Shown here: positions 1 through 8,800 of the stretch, one piece after another | Layout: every line of letters begins with the position of its first letter | How positions within the stretch are numbered: position 1 is the first letter of the stretch | DNA from: Caldisericota bacterium | GTDB lineage: Bacteria > Caldisericota > Caldisericia > Cryosericales > Cryosericaceae | Assembly: GCA_026390245.1 (NCBI GenBank) | Contig: JAPLGI010000106.1 | Span: forward strand, 1-17,329 | DNA: 17,329 nt | Direction: 5' to 3' | Position numbers and translations under genes: made by a program | Notes under the pieces: generated by a model | What the model saw: the letters and a program-made list of their open reading frames with translations, nothing else | Told to the model about the DNA's origin: nothing | Databases searched by the model: none

Positions 1-596
1 CCCTGACGGGTCTCAAGGACGAGCGCCGTGGTGAGCGTGCGGGTGGCTCCCCGGATGTTGCCGCCGACCAGCATGGCGGCCCCTACCTCACTGATGGCAT
101 TGCCAAACGCTGTGATGACCGCACCCAGGATAGCCAGGCGCGCTTCGCGGAGCAGGGCGATGGACGCCTGTGTGCGTGTCGCCCCGAGCGTGAGCGCGAG
201 GTCGAAGACTCCCTTGTCGGCGCCGCGCAGCCCGAGGACCGAAAGGCCCACGATCACCGGCAGAGCCAGCGCAATCTGGGCGACCACCATTGCTGTCGGC
301 GTATAGAGCAGTTCCAGCACGCCGAGAGGGCCGCTGCGGGAGAACAGGAGGTACACGAGAAGGCCCGCCACAACCGGCGGAAACCCCATCAGCGTGTAGA
401 CGACGTTCATGAGGCCCCGCTTGCCCCGGAAGTGAGAGAATGCAAGCGCGATGCCGAGAGGAAACCCTGCCAGCGCCGACCAGAACAGGGCAGTCATCGT
501 GACGCGGAGGGACGTTCCCAGGGCCTCGTACGTTCCGGGGTCCAGGGAGAGGATGAGCCGAACGGCCTGAACCAGGCCGCGTCCGATGTCACCCAT
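1..596 (-). CDS. tupB: Tungstate/molybdate ABC transporter permease, TupB-like (partial, 3' end outside window)
   Basis: Inner-membrane permease of an ABC importer for tungstate or molybdate. It would receive the oxyanion from a TupA-type binding protein and is powered by a TupC-type ATPase, probably encoded beyond the left edge. Translating the minus strand from ATG 596 gives 198 open codons with no stop before the edge. The protein has hydrophobic segments near residues 28-52, 62-86 and 100-122. An EAA-type cytoplasmic loop follows (LALTLGATRTQASIALLREA, about 132-151), then the family-typical EVGAAMLVGGNI and TRTLTTALVLETRQ. These last motifs are the basis for choosing TupB over ModB or CysTW. 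The start has a GGAGG 7 bases upstream. The gene begins 26 bases after the TupA-like stop codon, so the two are co-transcribed. Tungstate versus molybdate specificity is inferred from similarity only. Confidence 0.85.
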   Translation of the reverse strand, partial: MGDIGRGLVQAVRLILSLDPGTYEALGTSLRVTMTALFWSALAGFPLGIALAFSHFRGKRGLMNVVYTLMGFPPVVAGLLVYLLFSRSGPLGVLELLYTPTAMVVAQIALALPVIVGLSVLGLRGADKGVFDLALTLGATRTQASIALLREARLAILGAVITAFGNAISEVGAAMLVGGNIRGATRTLTTALVLETRQ

Positions 597-622
597 CGTT
601 GTTCCTCCGCGTCGCCTTCACG

Positions 623-1627
623 CTACTTGTGGATCTCGAGGCGGTACACGTACTTGATGTTGCTGACCAGGAATGTGCCCCTGGTCGTCATAAGTGCCAT
701 GAAGCCTTCATCAGTCGAGAGTGTCGCGCCGTTCTTGAGGTAGACGACGGTGATCTTCGTACCCGTGCGCGCGTTGTAGATGTCGTCATAGTCCAGCGTG
801 ACGTGACTGCCGTCCGTGGCTGTAGCGACGACGGTCAGGCGCCTGGCAGAGGCGAGATCGGGCGAGATGGTCTTCAGAATGTCGATGAGCTGGACGCCGC
901 CATAAGAAACGGGTGTCAGCGACTGGTTGTTCTGTGGGTAGACCCTGACTTTCGTGACGGCGAACTTGCGTACGTCGTTCAGGCGGTACGTGACTTCTTT
1001 ACCCGTGGGGAGCACAATATCGAGACTGCGTGTAGCCTTCCACTCCGTGGAGTCTGGGAAGAAGAGGGTCTGTCCGTATTGCTCGACGCCGAAGCTCTTG
1101 ATGAGTCCCTGGCCAGGCAGGCCGGTCATGAAGTCGGCAAATCGAACGGCGAGGTCGACCTTGACTGTCGGGTACTTGGCAGGGTTCACAGGCATGAGGC
1201 CGTAGGGGTTAAGCAGTCCCTGGGACCCCTGGACAAGGATCGGCAGGTGAATCTTGCCACCATTCTGATAGGCGAGGTACGTGGCCCGGTCCGTCAGCGT
1301 GTATGCCTGTTTCTGGTCGGTCATCATGAGGACTTCGCCCATCCCCTGTCCGGCGCTGAGATACCAGGAGTTGCCGGCAGGCGTGATGCCCGCAGCCTTC
1401 CAGATGTCCAGTTCCTTTGTGTTGGTTCCAGACTTGTCGCCACGGCTGATGAAGGTCGAGCCGGAGGCAGCGAGCTTCTTGAAGGCCGCGGTGGCGTCGG
1501 TCATGCCGTTGATCTTCGCAGGGTCGCTTGCTGGTCCGACGACGATGAAGTCGTTGTACATGACATCCTTGCGGAAGAGGCCAAAGCCATCCGCCATGAA
1601 CAGGTCTTCCTGGGCACGTGCGTGCAC
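623..1627 (-). CDS. tupA: TupA-like tungstate-binding protein, N-terminus missing, with extra C-terminal domain (probable 3' part of a broken SLH-TupA gene)
   Basis: Extracytoplasmic substrate-binding component for tungstate/molybdate uptake. The reading frame holds most of a TupA domain: DADVLLVHA just upstream of the GTG at 1627, NDFIVVGPASDP (25-36), SRGDKSGTNTKE (61-72), GMGEVL (95-100) and NPYGLMPVNPAKYP (140-153). The domain ends near residue 193. Homology continues upstream to about 1697 (SSVGTGQAI), but this frame has no ATG, GTG or TTG between 1627 and an in-frame TGA near 1738. It therefore has no credible start, no signal peptide, and no TTTS motif of the family, which lies at the mature N-terminus. 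Residues about 199-334 form a second domain resembling the oxidoreductase molybdopterin-binding (SUOX) fold (YGGVQLIDIL, LDYDDI, YRLEI). The missing beginning appears to be supplied by the overlapping SLH frame at 1644-2297. It is either a pseudogene, a recent deletion or a sequence/assembly error. Confidence 0.8.
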   Translation of the reverse strand: MHARAQEDLFMADGFGLFRKDVMYNDFIVVGPASDPAKINGMTDATAAFKKLAASGSTFISRGDKSGTNTKELDIWKAAGITPAGNSWYLSAGQGMGEVLMMTDQKQAYTLTDRATYLAYQNGGKIHLPILVQGSQGLLNPYGLMPVNPAKYPTVKVDLAVRFADFMTGLPGQGLIKSFGVEQYGQTLFFPDSTEWKATRSLDIVLPTGKEVTYRLNDVRKFAVTKVRVYPQNNQSLTPVSYGGVQLIDILKTISPDLASARRLTVVATATDGSHVTLDYDDIYNARTGTKITVVYLKNGATLSTDEGFMALMTTRGTFLVSNIKYVYRLEIHK

Positions 1628-1643
1628 GAGCAGGACATCGGCG

Positions 1644-2297
1644 TCACCCTTTCGCCCTGTCGTAATGGCCTGACCGGTGCCGACAGAGGAAGTAGGCGGC
1701 AGTCTGAGCGCGGCTGATGGCGGAGGTCGGCCCGGTCACATCGGTGACCATGCCTTCCTGCACACACGCCGCGGCAGCTGTCCGGGCCCACTGCGAAAGG
1801 TCCTCCGAGCCCGCGACCTTGTCCAGAATGACGTGCGTCGCCATGCCGCGAATCTCGAAGCCCATGCGCTGTGCGACGACAGCCATCGACTCTTCAAGGG
1901 TGATGTTAGCTGTGGGGTGGAAGGTTCCGTCCGGGTAGCCGGAGACCCAGCCCTTGGCAATGGCAGCGTAGACAAGAGGAGCTGCCCAATTGCTTATGGG
2001 CAGGTCTTTGAGCATCTTTGCGGGCGACTGCACGGGGTCGAGCCCTGCGGAGCGCGCGAGAGACACGATGAACTCGGCACGGGTGACCAGAGCGTTGGGG
2101 CGGAACGTCCCATCCGGGTATCCCGTCATGAACCCCTTGGCGACGACCCGTTCAATGACAGCCTGATCGGGACGCCCGATGATGTCGGACAGTGATGCGG
2201 CGCGCGCCGGGACGGCCGACGCCATCGACAGGAACGCAAGGATGAGCGCCGCGGCAAGAATACGACGGACTAGAAGACGTGACAGACCTCGTTTCAT
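1644..2297 (-). CDS. SLH-domain surface protein, probable 5' part of a broken SLH-TupA fusion
   Basis: 217 residues. A Sec signal peptide covers about residues 1-33 (MKRGLSRLLVRRIL, hydrophobic core, then AVPARAA). Three S-layer homology domains follow, at about 35-90 (KGFMTGYPDGTFRPNALVTR), 92-150 (KGWVSGYPDGTFHPTANIT) and 153-205 (AISRAQTAAYF). SLH triplets bind pyruvylated secondary cell-wall polymers and anchor proteins to the cell surface. Start ATG 2297 is preceded by GGAG at 5 bases' spacing; the longer upstream ATG lacks the signal peptide in a sensible position. After AAYFLCR the frame reads a short non-homologous tail to TGA. The +1 frame over the same bases reads as TupA (SSVGTGQAI), so the natural product was probably an SLH-anchored tungstate-binding protein. 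What can be made now is a short SLH-only protein. Confidence 0.8.
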   Translation of the reverse strand: MKRGLSRLLVRRILAAALILAFLSMASAVPARAASLSDIIGRPDQAVIERVVAKGFMTGYPDGTFRPNALVTRAEFIVSLARSAGLDPVQSPAKMLKDLPISNWAAPLVYAAIAKGWVSGYPDGTFHPTANITLEESMAVVAQRMGFEIRGMATHVILDKVAGSEDLSQWARTAAAACVQEGMVTDVTGPTSAISRAQTAAYFLCRHRSGHYDRAKG

Positions 2298-2385
2298 TGC
2301 TTCTCCTTTCCACATTGGGAGGCGCGGCCGTTTCCAACCGCACCCTGCCGGCTGCACGCCATGGCTTGCGCCGAAGGTCGGACAG
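2298..2385 (-). promoter_or_regulatory. Candidate Moco/Tuco-type riboswitch in leader of the tup operon
   Basis: On the minus strand, 2344-2321 folds into a 10-bp stem with no mismatch (three G-U wobbles): GGTGCGGTTG and CGGCCGCGCC closing a GAAA tetraloop. CTCC at 2321-2318 follows immediately, and GGAG (the Shine-Dalgarno, 2306-2303) can pair with it, only 5 bases from ATG 2297. As I recall the family, Moco RNA has a GNRA tetraloop hairpin followed by GCCUCC and a GAAAGGAG ribosome binding site, and it controls molybdenum cofactor, molybdate and tungstate genes. The layout and the downstream gene fit. The 5' half (2345-2385) has short complementary segments but I could not align it to the consensus, so the outer limit is approximate. 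Confidence 0.45.
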
Positions 2386-2429
2386 CTCGAAGAATTATTC
2401 TCTGTGGCAGTAGAATCGCAGAGGACAAT

Positions 2430-2457
2430 AGTATAGACGACGGCACACGCAAGACAA
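2430..2457 (-). promoter_or_regulatory. Candidate promoter of the SLH-tup operon
   Basis: On the minus strand TTGTCT (2457-2452) is followed after 16 bases by TATACT (2435-2430). This would start RNA near 2423 and give a leader of about 126 nt, long enough to contain the riboswitch-like structure. The -35 has two mismatches to consensus. Confidence 0.45.
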
Positions 2458-2577
2458 GAACTCGAAAGTCGGTCTTCTCTGTAGGTCACTCCCCCCGAGT
2501 ATTTCAGTTCAATACGAGGGGTGCTCCAGGCGCATGCGGGAATCCAGCTGTTTCCTCACCGGTGAGTCCGATCTTCA

Positions 2578-2606
2578 TTGACCTTGGGACGGTTTAGCGG
2601 TATACC
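2578..2606 (+). promoter_or_regulatory. Promoter of the protease/beta-propeller operon
   Basis: TTGACC (2578-2583), a 17-base spacer and TATACC (2601-2606) match a sigma-70-type promoter with one mismatch in each hexamer. RNA would start near 2613, leaving a leader of about 54 nt before ATG 2667, which has AGGAGG at 2655-2660. Confidence 0.65.
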
Positions 2607-2666
2607 CAACACATCTGTCTCTGTGTGGGTTGAGAATGCTCCCGCCGGCGGCGCAGGAGGAAAACG

Positions 2667-5600
2667 ATGGCGAAGCGATTGCAGTGGTGTCTGAGAATCG
2701 TGGTGGCGTTGGCTCTGGTGCTGGGGTGCATGCTGCCCGGGAAGGTCGCGCTCGGCGCAGTGAATCTGCCCACGATCGATGCATCTTTCCTGGCCCGTGT
2801 CGGGTCATCGTCATCATCACAGAACATCATTGTTCGCATGCAGGGTTCTCCCCTCGTCGGAAGAGTGGAGAACGTCGGAGCCGAAGGGTGGCTGGGCACG
2901 GCAGCCGCGTACGCATCTGAGGCGGCGATCTCACAGGAGCAGGATGCGTTTCTGTCGGCGCTGACGGCTCGCGGTGTCAAGTACGCGGTCAAGCAACGGC
3001 TGAGCGTGACGTTCAACGGCCTCGCGCTGAGCGTTGCGGGGTCCGATCTCGCGGCGGTTGCAGGGACGGGCCACGTCTCGTACGTCTACGAGTCCCGGCA
3101 GGCGCAGGTCCTGGACGATGACGCGAATGCCGCCATGGGAGTGAATCAGGCGTTGTGGAGCACGACGTCGGCCAGCGGAAGGAAACTCGATGGAACCGGT
3201 ACGACGATCGGTATCATCGACACCGGTATCGACTACATGCACCCGGACCTGGGGGGTGCCAAACTGCCCAATGGGAAGGTGGTGGGAGGATACGATTTCG
3301 CCGACGACGACGCCAACCCCAAGGACAGTCAGGGCCACGGCACCCATGTCGCCGGCATCGCCGCTGCAGACGGCAAGGTGCAGGGCGTTGCGCCGAAGGC
3401 AAAGCTCTATGCCTACAAGGTTTTCAGCGATCTGGGAGGAGGAGCTGCCGACGGCGACATCATCGCTGCGCTTGACCGCTCCGTGCGGGACCGCTGTACG
3501 GTGGTCAACATGTCCCTGGGTATGTCCGGAGGAACGGCCGATACGCCCGAGAACGAAGCCATCAACAATGCAGTCAAGGCTGGTGTCGTGGTCGTTGCGG
3601 CGACGGGCAACTCCGGCCCGCGCAACCCTGAAACCAACTGGCCGCTTGGTTCACCGGCGACGGCGCTCAACGCCATAGCGGTCGCTGCCTCCAACGACGG
3701 CCCGTATCCGGTCGTGGAGCTTGTGACACCGACCGGAACGGGGCTGGAAAACATCATGGGCAGTTATGCCGACATCGCCCCGGCGTTCAAGGAAGGTTCA
3801 ACATACAGCGTCGTGGATGCCGGGTATGGCTCAACCACGGATTTTGCCGCCGCAAACGTCAAGGGCAAGGTCGCGCTCGTCGAGCGCGGCCCCATCGGGA
3901 CGGGTGGCATCTACTTCCGCGACAAGGTTCTCAATGCGCAGGCCGCCGGAGCTGCCGGCGTCATCATCTACAATCACAGCCCCGGTGTCCTTGGAATGAC
4001 GCTCAGGGTGGCGGCGGGTGACGAGACCAAGGATTACGTGCCGTGCATCGGTATCACACAGGATGCAGGACTGGACCTCAGGATGCTCACGACAAGGGGA
4101 CTTGTCGTCCGGTTTGGCGTGAGGAGCAACCTGGGGACACTCGCAGACTTCAGTTCGATGGGCCCGACCGAGGACTTTCACTTCAAGCCTGAGGTGTCGG
4201 CGCCTGGCGTCACCGTGAACTCGACCTTTCCGAATGGCGAGTATGCCAAGCTGGACGGCACGTCCATGGCATCGCCGGGCGTGGCCGGAGCCGTTGCACT
4301 GATCAAGGCGGCTCATCCTGACTGGACTCCCGAGACGGTCAAGCTCGTCCTGATGAACACCTCAGACGTCCTGCGCAACTGGCAGAACAGTGAAATCATC
4401 ACATGGACACTGCAGGGAGCTGGCCGCGTCGATGTGCCGGCCGCCATCGATGCTCCAGCCGTGGCTGGGGTAGCCACCTCCGACGGGAAGACGACGTTCC
4501 AGACAGGTGCCATCCTTGTCGACGATGACAGTGTTTCAACCGCGACGACGATCAAGGTCCGCAGTCTCTCGAGCCAGAGCGTGACGTTCTCGCCCTCGTT
4601 CGATTGGACGATGGACGCACGGACGGGCGTGAAGGTTACCGTTGCCCCGTCGTCCATGACCATCGCTGCCGGCGGAACGGCACAGATCGCGGTGACCACA
4701 ACCGTGGACCCGGCCACTGTCTTGAACGGGCCGCACGAGGGTGTGATCACCCTGCAGTCGACCAGCGGAACCTTGCATGTACCCTACATCTACTGGCGCG
4801 CGGGCGTTGATGTCCCTAAGCAGCTGAGCGGGATGCATACGAGTACGGCAGCGCTCGTGGCACCCGGCGGCACGATAGACGTCCAGTTCAACATCGGTTA
4901 CGGAGGCGTGCGGCCAGCTGTCGAAGAGGGAGACGAGGCTCAGGGTTCCAGCTTTGCCTCGCAGGTCGTCGCTACAGTCACGGGGACCGACGGGACGACG
5001 ACCCTTGGGACCATATACCGCAGGTCGCTGTTGCTTGTGGGTGACCACGGATTCACCTGGGACGGTCGGGATGTTCATGGCAATCTGTTCCTGACCGACG
5101 GAGATTATCTTCTGAGGACGTCGGTTGTCGAGAGCAACAACGACCCGGCCAATCTGAAGATCTCCGAGGCGGCGCATCAGTCGGTGCCCGTTCGGGTCTC
5201 GGGCATGACAGGAGTCCCGGCGCTCAGCCTGAACGTCGTGGGCGGGAGTCTCCGCGAAGGCGAGGACTTCTCAGTCAGCCTGAGTGCCGACACCGCGACG
5301 AGTGTCTCGGGCATTGCAGCTGCAGTGCAGTTCGAACCCTACTACCTATCCGTGAAGTCGGTGAGGGAGGGAGACTTCCTGAGTCAGGGGGGCATGGCCC
5401 CATCCGGCTTCGTCTCCACGGTCGACGCTTCCTCGGGCAGCATAGCCGTCCTGGGGATGACAGGTACCGGTCTGGTTCAAGGGCGGGGCAATGTGTGCAC
5501 GGTCGTATTCACGGTCCTGCACAGTGGCTCCACTGAGGTGTGGATCGGCAAGCCTCTGGCGACGAACAGCAGCGGCGTGAAGGAGACAGTTGCACGGTCA

Positions 5601-5813
5601 CTGAACGTCACGCTGCGTTCGGGAGGCAATGTCTGGGATATTGACGGAAACAAGCGTGTGGACCTTGGTGACATGGTCGCCCTGGCCCGCGCGTATGGCT
5701 CGAAGGCAGGGGACAAGCGGTATGACAACACGGCAGACCTCAACGGGGATGGTCGCGTCGACGACGTGGACCTGCAGATCCTGCGGCAGCATTACGGCGA
5801 CGTCTATCCCTAG
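2667..5813 (+). CDS. Secreted subtilisin-like (S8) serine protease with PA, FlgD-Ig-like, cohesin-like and dockerin domains
   Basis: A 1048-residue exported endopeptidase of the Vpr/lactocepin type. The signal peptide covers about 1-31 and an I9-like propeptide about 50-147. The catalytic domain has Asp185 (IIDTGIDYMHPDL), His224 (GHGTHVAGI), oxyanion Asn315 (AATGNSGP) and Ser533 (GTSMASPGVAGA), so the triad is intact. A PA insertion lies near 375-475 (AGAAGVIIYNHS). The Fn3-like region is at about 610-715. An FlgD-type Ig segment lies near 795-820 (FTWDGRDVHGNLFLTDGDY) and a cohesin-like domain at about 850-985. The C-terminus (989-1048) is a type I dockerin with two calcium-loop repeats, DIDGNKRVDLGD (991-1002) and DLNGDGRVDDVD (1024-1035). 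ATG 2667 follows AGGAGG by 6 bases. The next gene starts 6 bases after the stop, so the two are one operon. Substrate is unknown; the C-terminal domains suggest surface or complex tethering. Confidence 0.93.
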   Translation: MAKRLQWCLRIVVALALVLGCMLPGKVALGAVNLPTIDASFLARVGSSSSSQNIIVRMQGSPLVGRVENVGAEGWLGTAAAYASEAAISQEQDAFLSALTARGVKYAVKQRLSVTFNGLALSVAGSDLAAVAGTGHVSYVYESRQAQVLDDDANAAMGVNQALWSTTSASGRKLDGTGTTIGIIDTGIDYMHPDLGGAKLPNGKVVGGYDFADDDANPKDSQGHGTHVAGIAAADGKVQGVAPKAKLYAYKVFSDLGGGAADGDIIAALDRSVRDRCTVVNMSLGMSGGTADTPENEAINNAVKAGVVVVAATGNSGPRNPETNWPLGSPATALNAIAVAASNDGPYPVVELVTPTGTGLENIMGSYADIAPAFKEGSTYSVVDAGYGSTTDFAAANVKGKVALVERGPIGTGGIYFRDKVLNAQAAGAAGVIIYNHSPGVLGMTLRVAAGDETKDYVPCIGITQDAGLDLRMLTTRGLVVRFGVRSNLGTLADFSSMGPTEDFHFKPEVSAPGVTVNSTFPNGEYAKLDGTSMASPGVAGAVALIKAAHPDWTPETVKLVLMNTSDVLRNWQNSEIITWTLQGAGRVDVPAAIDAPAVAGVATSDGKTTFQTGAILVDDDSVSTATTIKVRSLSSQSVTFSPSFDWTMDARTGVKVTVAPSSMTIAAGGTAQIAVTTTVDPATVLNGPHEGVITLQSTSGTLHVPYIYWRAGVDVPKQLSGMHTSTAALVAPGGTIDVQFNIGYGGVRPAVEEGDEAQGSSFASQVVATVTGTDGTTTLGTIYRRSLLLVGDHGFTWDGRDVHGNLFLTDGDYLLRTSVVESNNDPANLKISEAAHQSVPVRVSGMTGVPALSLNVVGGSLREGEDFSVSLSADTATSVSGIAAAVQFEPYYLSVKSVREGDFLSQGGMAPSGFVSTVDASSGSIAVLGMTGTGLVQGRGNVCTVVFTVLHSGSTEVWIGKPLATNSSGVKETVARSLNVTLRSGGNVWDIDGNKRVDLGDMVALARAYGSKAGDKRYDNTADLNGDGRVDDVDLQILRQHYGDVYP

Positions 5814-5819
5814 GAGACG

Positions 5820-8800
5820 ATGATGAAGAAGACGATTGGTCTGCTGTGTGTCGTTGCACTCATCGGAGCGTTGCTGGTACCAGACATGAGGATGGCCGTG
5901 GGCGCGGTCGCGTTGACGGAGGTCGACACGATCGGCGTGATGCCCGCTGACTATATCGGGACGCTGACCATCGAGAGTATCAACACCGTCGAGAAGGATT
6001 ATCCTTCGGCGCGTGCTTTCCCATCGCAAGGTGTGGCCACCTTGCCAAATGGGGACGTCGTCGTGTGCGACACCGGGTATGGCCGCGTCCATGTTCTTTC
6101 TGCCGATCTCGTTCACAAGCGCGTCATCGGTTCCCTGGGGAGCGGGCGCGGGCAGCTGCAATACCCGGCCGACGTCGCTGTCGATAGTGCCGGCAACGTC
6201 TATGTCGCGGACTTCTTTGGCAACAAGGTCGTCAAGTACGGCGCAGACGGCTCGGTCCTCATGGAGTTCGGTTCGGAAGGCAAGGGAACGGGTCAGTTCG
6301 AGGGCCCTGCCGGCATCGCCGTGATGCCGGACGGCAGCATCTGGGTCGCGGACCAGCTGAACGACCGCCTGGAGCAGTTCACGGCGGCAGGCACCTATGT
6401 GACCACCGTGACCGGCATATCCCGTCCTGCAGGCATGACATCGGTGGGCCTCTTCCCTTATGTTGTGGCCAGTGGCGACAGCGCCGTCTATCGGCTGAGC
6501 GGGACGAAGGCAGTGCGAGTCTTTGCGGCCCCAGGAGACGCGGAGAACCTTATCACAAGCGCCGCCGACCTTGCAGTGGACGCAAAGGGCAACATCTATG
6601 TCGCAGACCGTGGCACGGGCGAACTGTCGGTCCCCGCGGTGAAGGTCTTCTCGAGCAGTGGTCAGTATCAGCGCAGTTTCGGGCAGTACCCGGCCGACAT
6701 GACCGACATCCAGGACGGTGAATTGCTCAGCCCCGGAGGTGTCGCTGTCGCTCCTGACGGCACGGTCTACGTCATGAACAGTGGGTTCTTCCGCGACGCG
6801 GTCAATCCCTTTGGCAGCGGCTTCCACGCGAAGCTGGTCGAGTATGCTCCCGGCGGCGGCGTGGTGGCTGTCCAGGACTATGCAAACGACCTCAGGGGGA
6901 GGCTCAACAACCCCCAGGACGTTGCCGTGGACAGCAAAGGTCAGTTGTGGGTGGCCTGCAGCTCACCCGCCATCTCCGCCGATGGGCAGACAATCGAGTG
7001 GAACCGTGGGTATGTGGACGTCCTGGACCGCAGCGGCAACGAGCTCTTCACCGTCATGCACGCAGGCTGCCGTTCGATGCAGCTCGTGGAGTCCGTCGCG
7101 GCAAACGGCACGGGATTGGTCTACATCGGAGCACAGGATGCCAAGGGAGGATTCATTGCCGTCTATGATGAAGCCGGCAACTACGTCAGGAGCATCGGTG
7201 CCGGAAAGGTTGACGGGCCGGTCGATCTCGAGACGGCAGGCGATGGGACGCTATGGGTATGCAGCCAGGGCGATGGAGCAGTCGTGCATCTGGCAGCGGA
7301 CGGCAGTGAGCTGGGTCGGTTTGCCACGGTCGGTATGCCCGGTGGGCTGGCCATTCTGCCCGGTGGAGATCTGCTTGTCTGTATGTGGGGTGAGTCTTCT
7401 GAGGTTCAGCAGGTGGTTCGCTACAACTCCAGGGGAGTGGTCATCAAGACATTCGGAACAGCGGGTGGTGGTCGTGGTGCCGGCCAGATGTACTACCCGC
7501 ATGACGCCATGCTGATGCCTGATGGCCTCATCCTGGTGAGCGACGGCGAGAATGGGCGCTTCGTCGCATTCCGCCAGGATGGATCGGTCGCCTGGACGAC
7601 CGCGAGGTCGTGGTATCTGCCGGGCAGGATGACGTGGTCGGCACGGGGCACACTCTATGTGACCGATGGTTTTCACAACGTGGTCCGTGAACTGAGCTAT
7701 GGACAGCCAGAAGCACCGCAGGGTACTGCCGTGACCGTGAGGCTGGACACCGTGACGCGTGCGGTTTCCGCGGGAGCTACGGCTCACCTGCAGGTCAGCC
7801 TGCGCAATCTGAGTGCGCGGACCGATACGTTCACGGTGAAGTCGACAATCCATGGCGCAAGCGGGTGGTCGAGTCTGGTCACGCCCGCATCGGTCACGGT
7901 GCTGTCTGGAGCGACGGGCACGTCAGAGGTGGCCGTTCAGGTCCCGCCAGGCCTCGCACCGGGGACAGTTGGTACCGTCGACATAGAAGTTCGCAGTGCG
8001 CTGGACTTGGCGAGCGTCACCACCGTCCACGCACAGGTCGCGGTGCGCACTGCTCCCCCCATGGTTGTCGGGGGAGTCCCGGTCGAGACGTTCATGGGAG
8101 CGACAGTACGCGTGCCACTGGATGCACGTGACGTGGAGAGTCTCTACGGAGTGGCGTGTCGAGTCACCTATGACGACAAGGCTCTGCAGTTCGTGAGTGT
8201 GGCGAGGGGTGACCTCATGGGCGCCGAAACCCTGTTTATCGAGGATCACGATACCGCAGGCGAAGTAATCGTCGCGTCGACGCTCGAGGGCGATGCCCGA
8301 CCGGTCAGCGGAAACGGCAGTGTCGCCATCCTGACGTTCCGAGCACTAGGGGCCGGAACAACACAGCTCGATATCGACGAGCTTCAGCTGCTGGGTGGAG
8401 AAGGGGGAAAGCAGGTACTTGCGGGCAAAGCACGCTCCATTCCTGTGCGTGTCGTAGCGGAACAACCCCGGACAGTCCTTGTCCTTCATGTGGGTTCGCC
8501 GACGATGAACGTCGGCAGCTCCGGCATTGTGCTGGATGCGCCGCCGGTCATTGTCGAGGGGCGCACGCTGGTCCCGATTCGGGCAGTCGTCGAGTCGCTC
8601 GGCGGAACCGTCGCCTGGGATGCTGCGAGCCAGACCGTGACTACTTCGCTTGACGGGACTGAACTCAAGCTCGTCATCGGGAAGTCGAGCGCGCTGGTGA
8701 ATGGCAAGTCGACTCCCATCGACAGCACAAACCCAAAGGTGGTGCCCCAGATCCTGAACAGTCGCACAATGCTCCCTCTGCGCTTCGTCGCGGAGAGCCT

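Larger units (their letters stand above)
2298..2666. other. Divergent intergenic region between the tup operon and the protease operon
   Basis: This 369-base gap separates divergent genes. Its left half is the tup leader with the riboswitch candidate and the minus promoter; its right end holds the plus promoter at 2578-2606 and the protease ribosome binding site. The stretch 2458-2577 contains no gene, clear repeat or hairpin that I can support. Confidence 0.7.

Noticed and set aside
885..1012. Reading the C-terminal domain of the propeller protein as a copper amine oxidase enzyme
   Set aside because: Only the small N-terminal-type domain is present (protein residues 885-1012, not window bases); the catalytic domain and quinone motif are absent.
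599..1717. 372-codon plus-strand open frame
   Set aside because: It is complementary to the TupA-like coding region, whose motifs are clear on the minus strand.
5598..6827. 409-codon minus-strand open frame across the protease-propeller junction
   Set aside because: It is antisense to two clear secreted protein genes, lacks a ribosome binding site and has His/Asp/Val-rich shadow composition.
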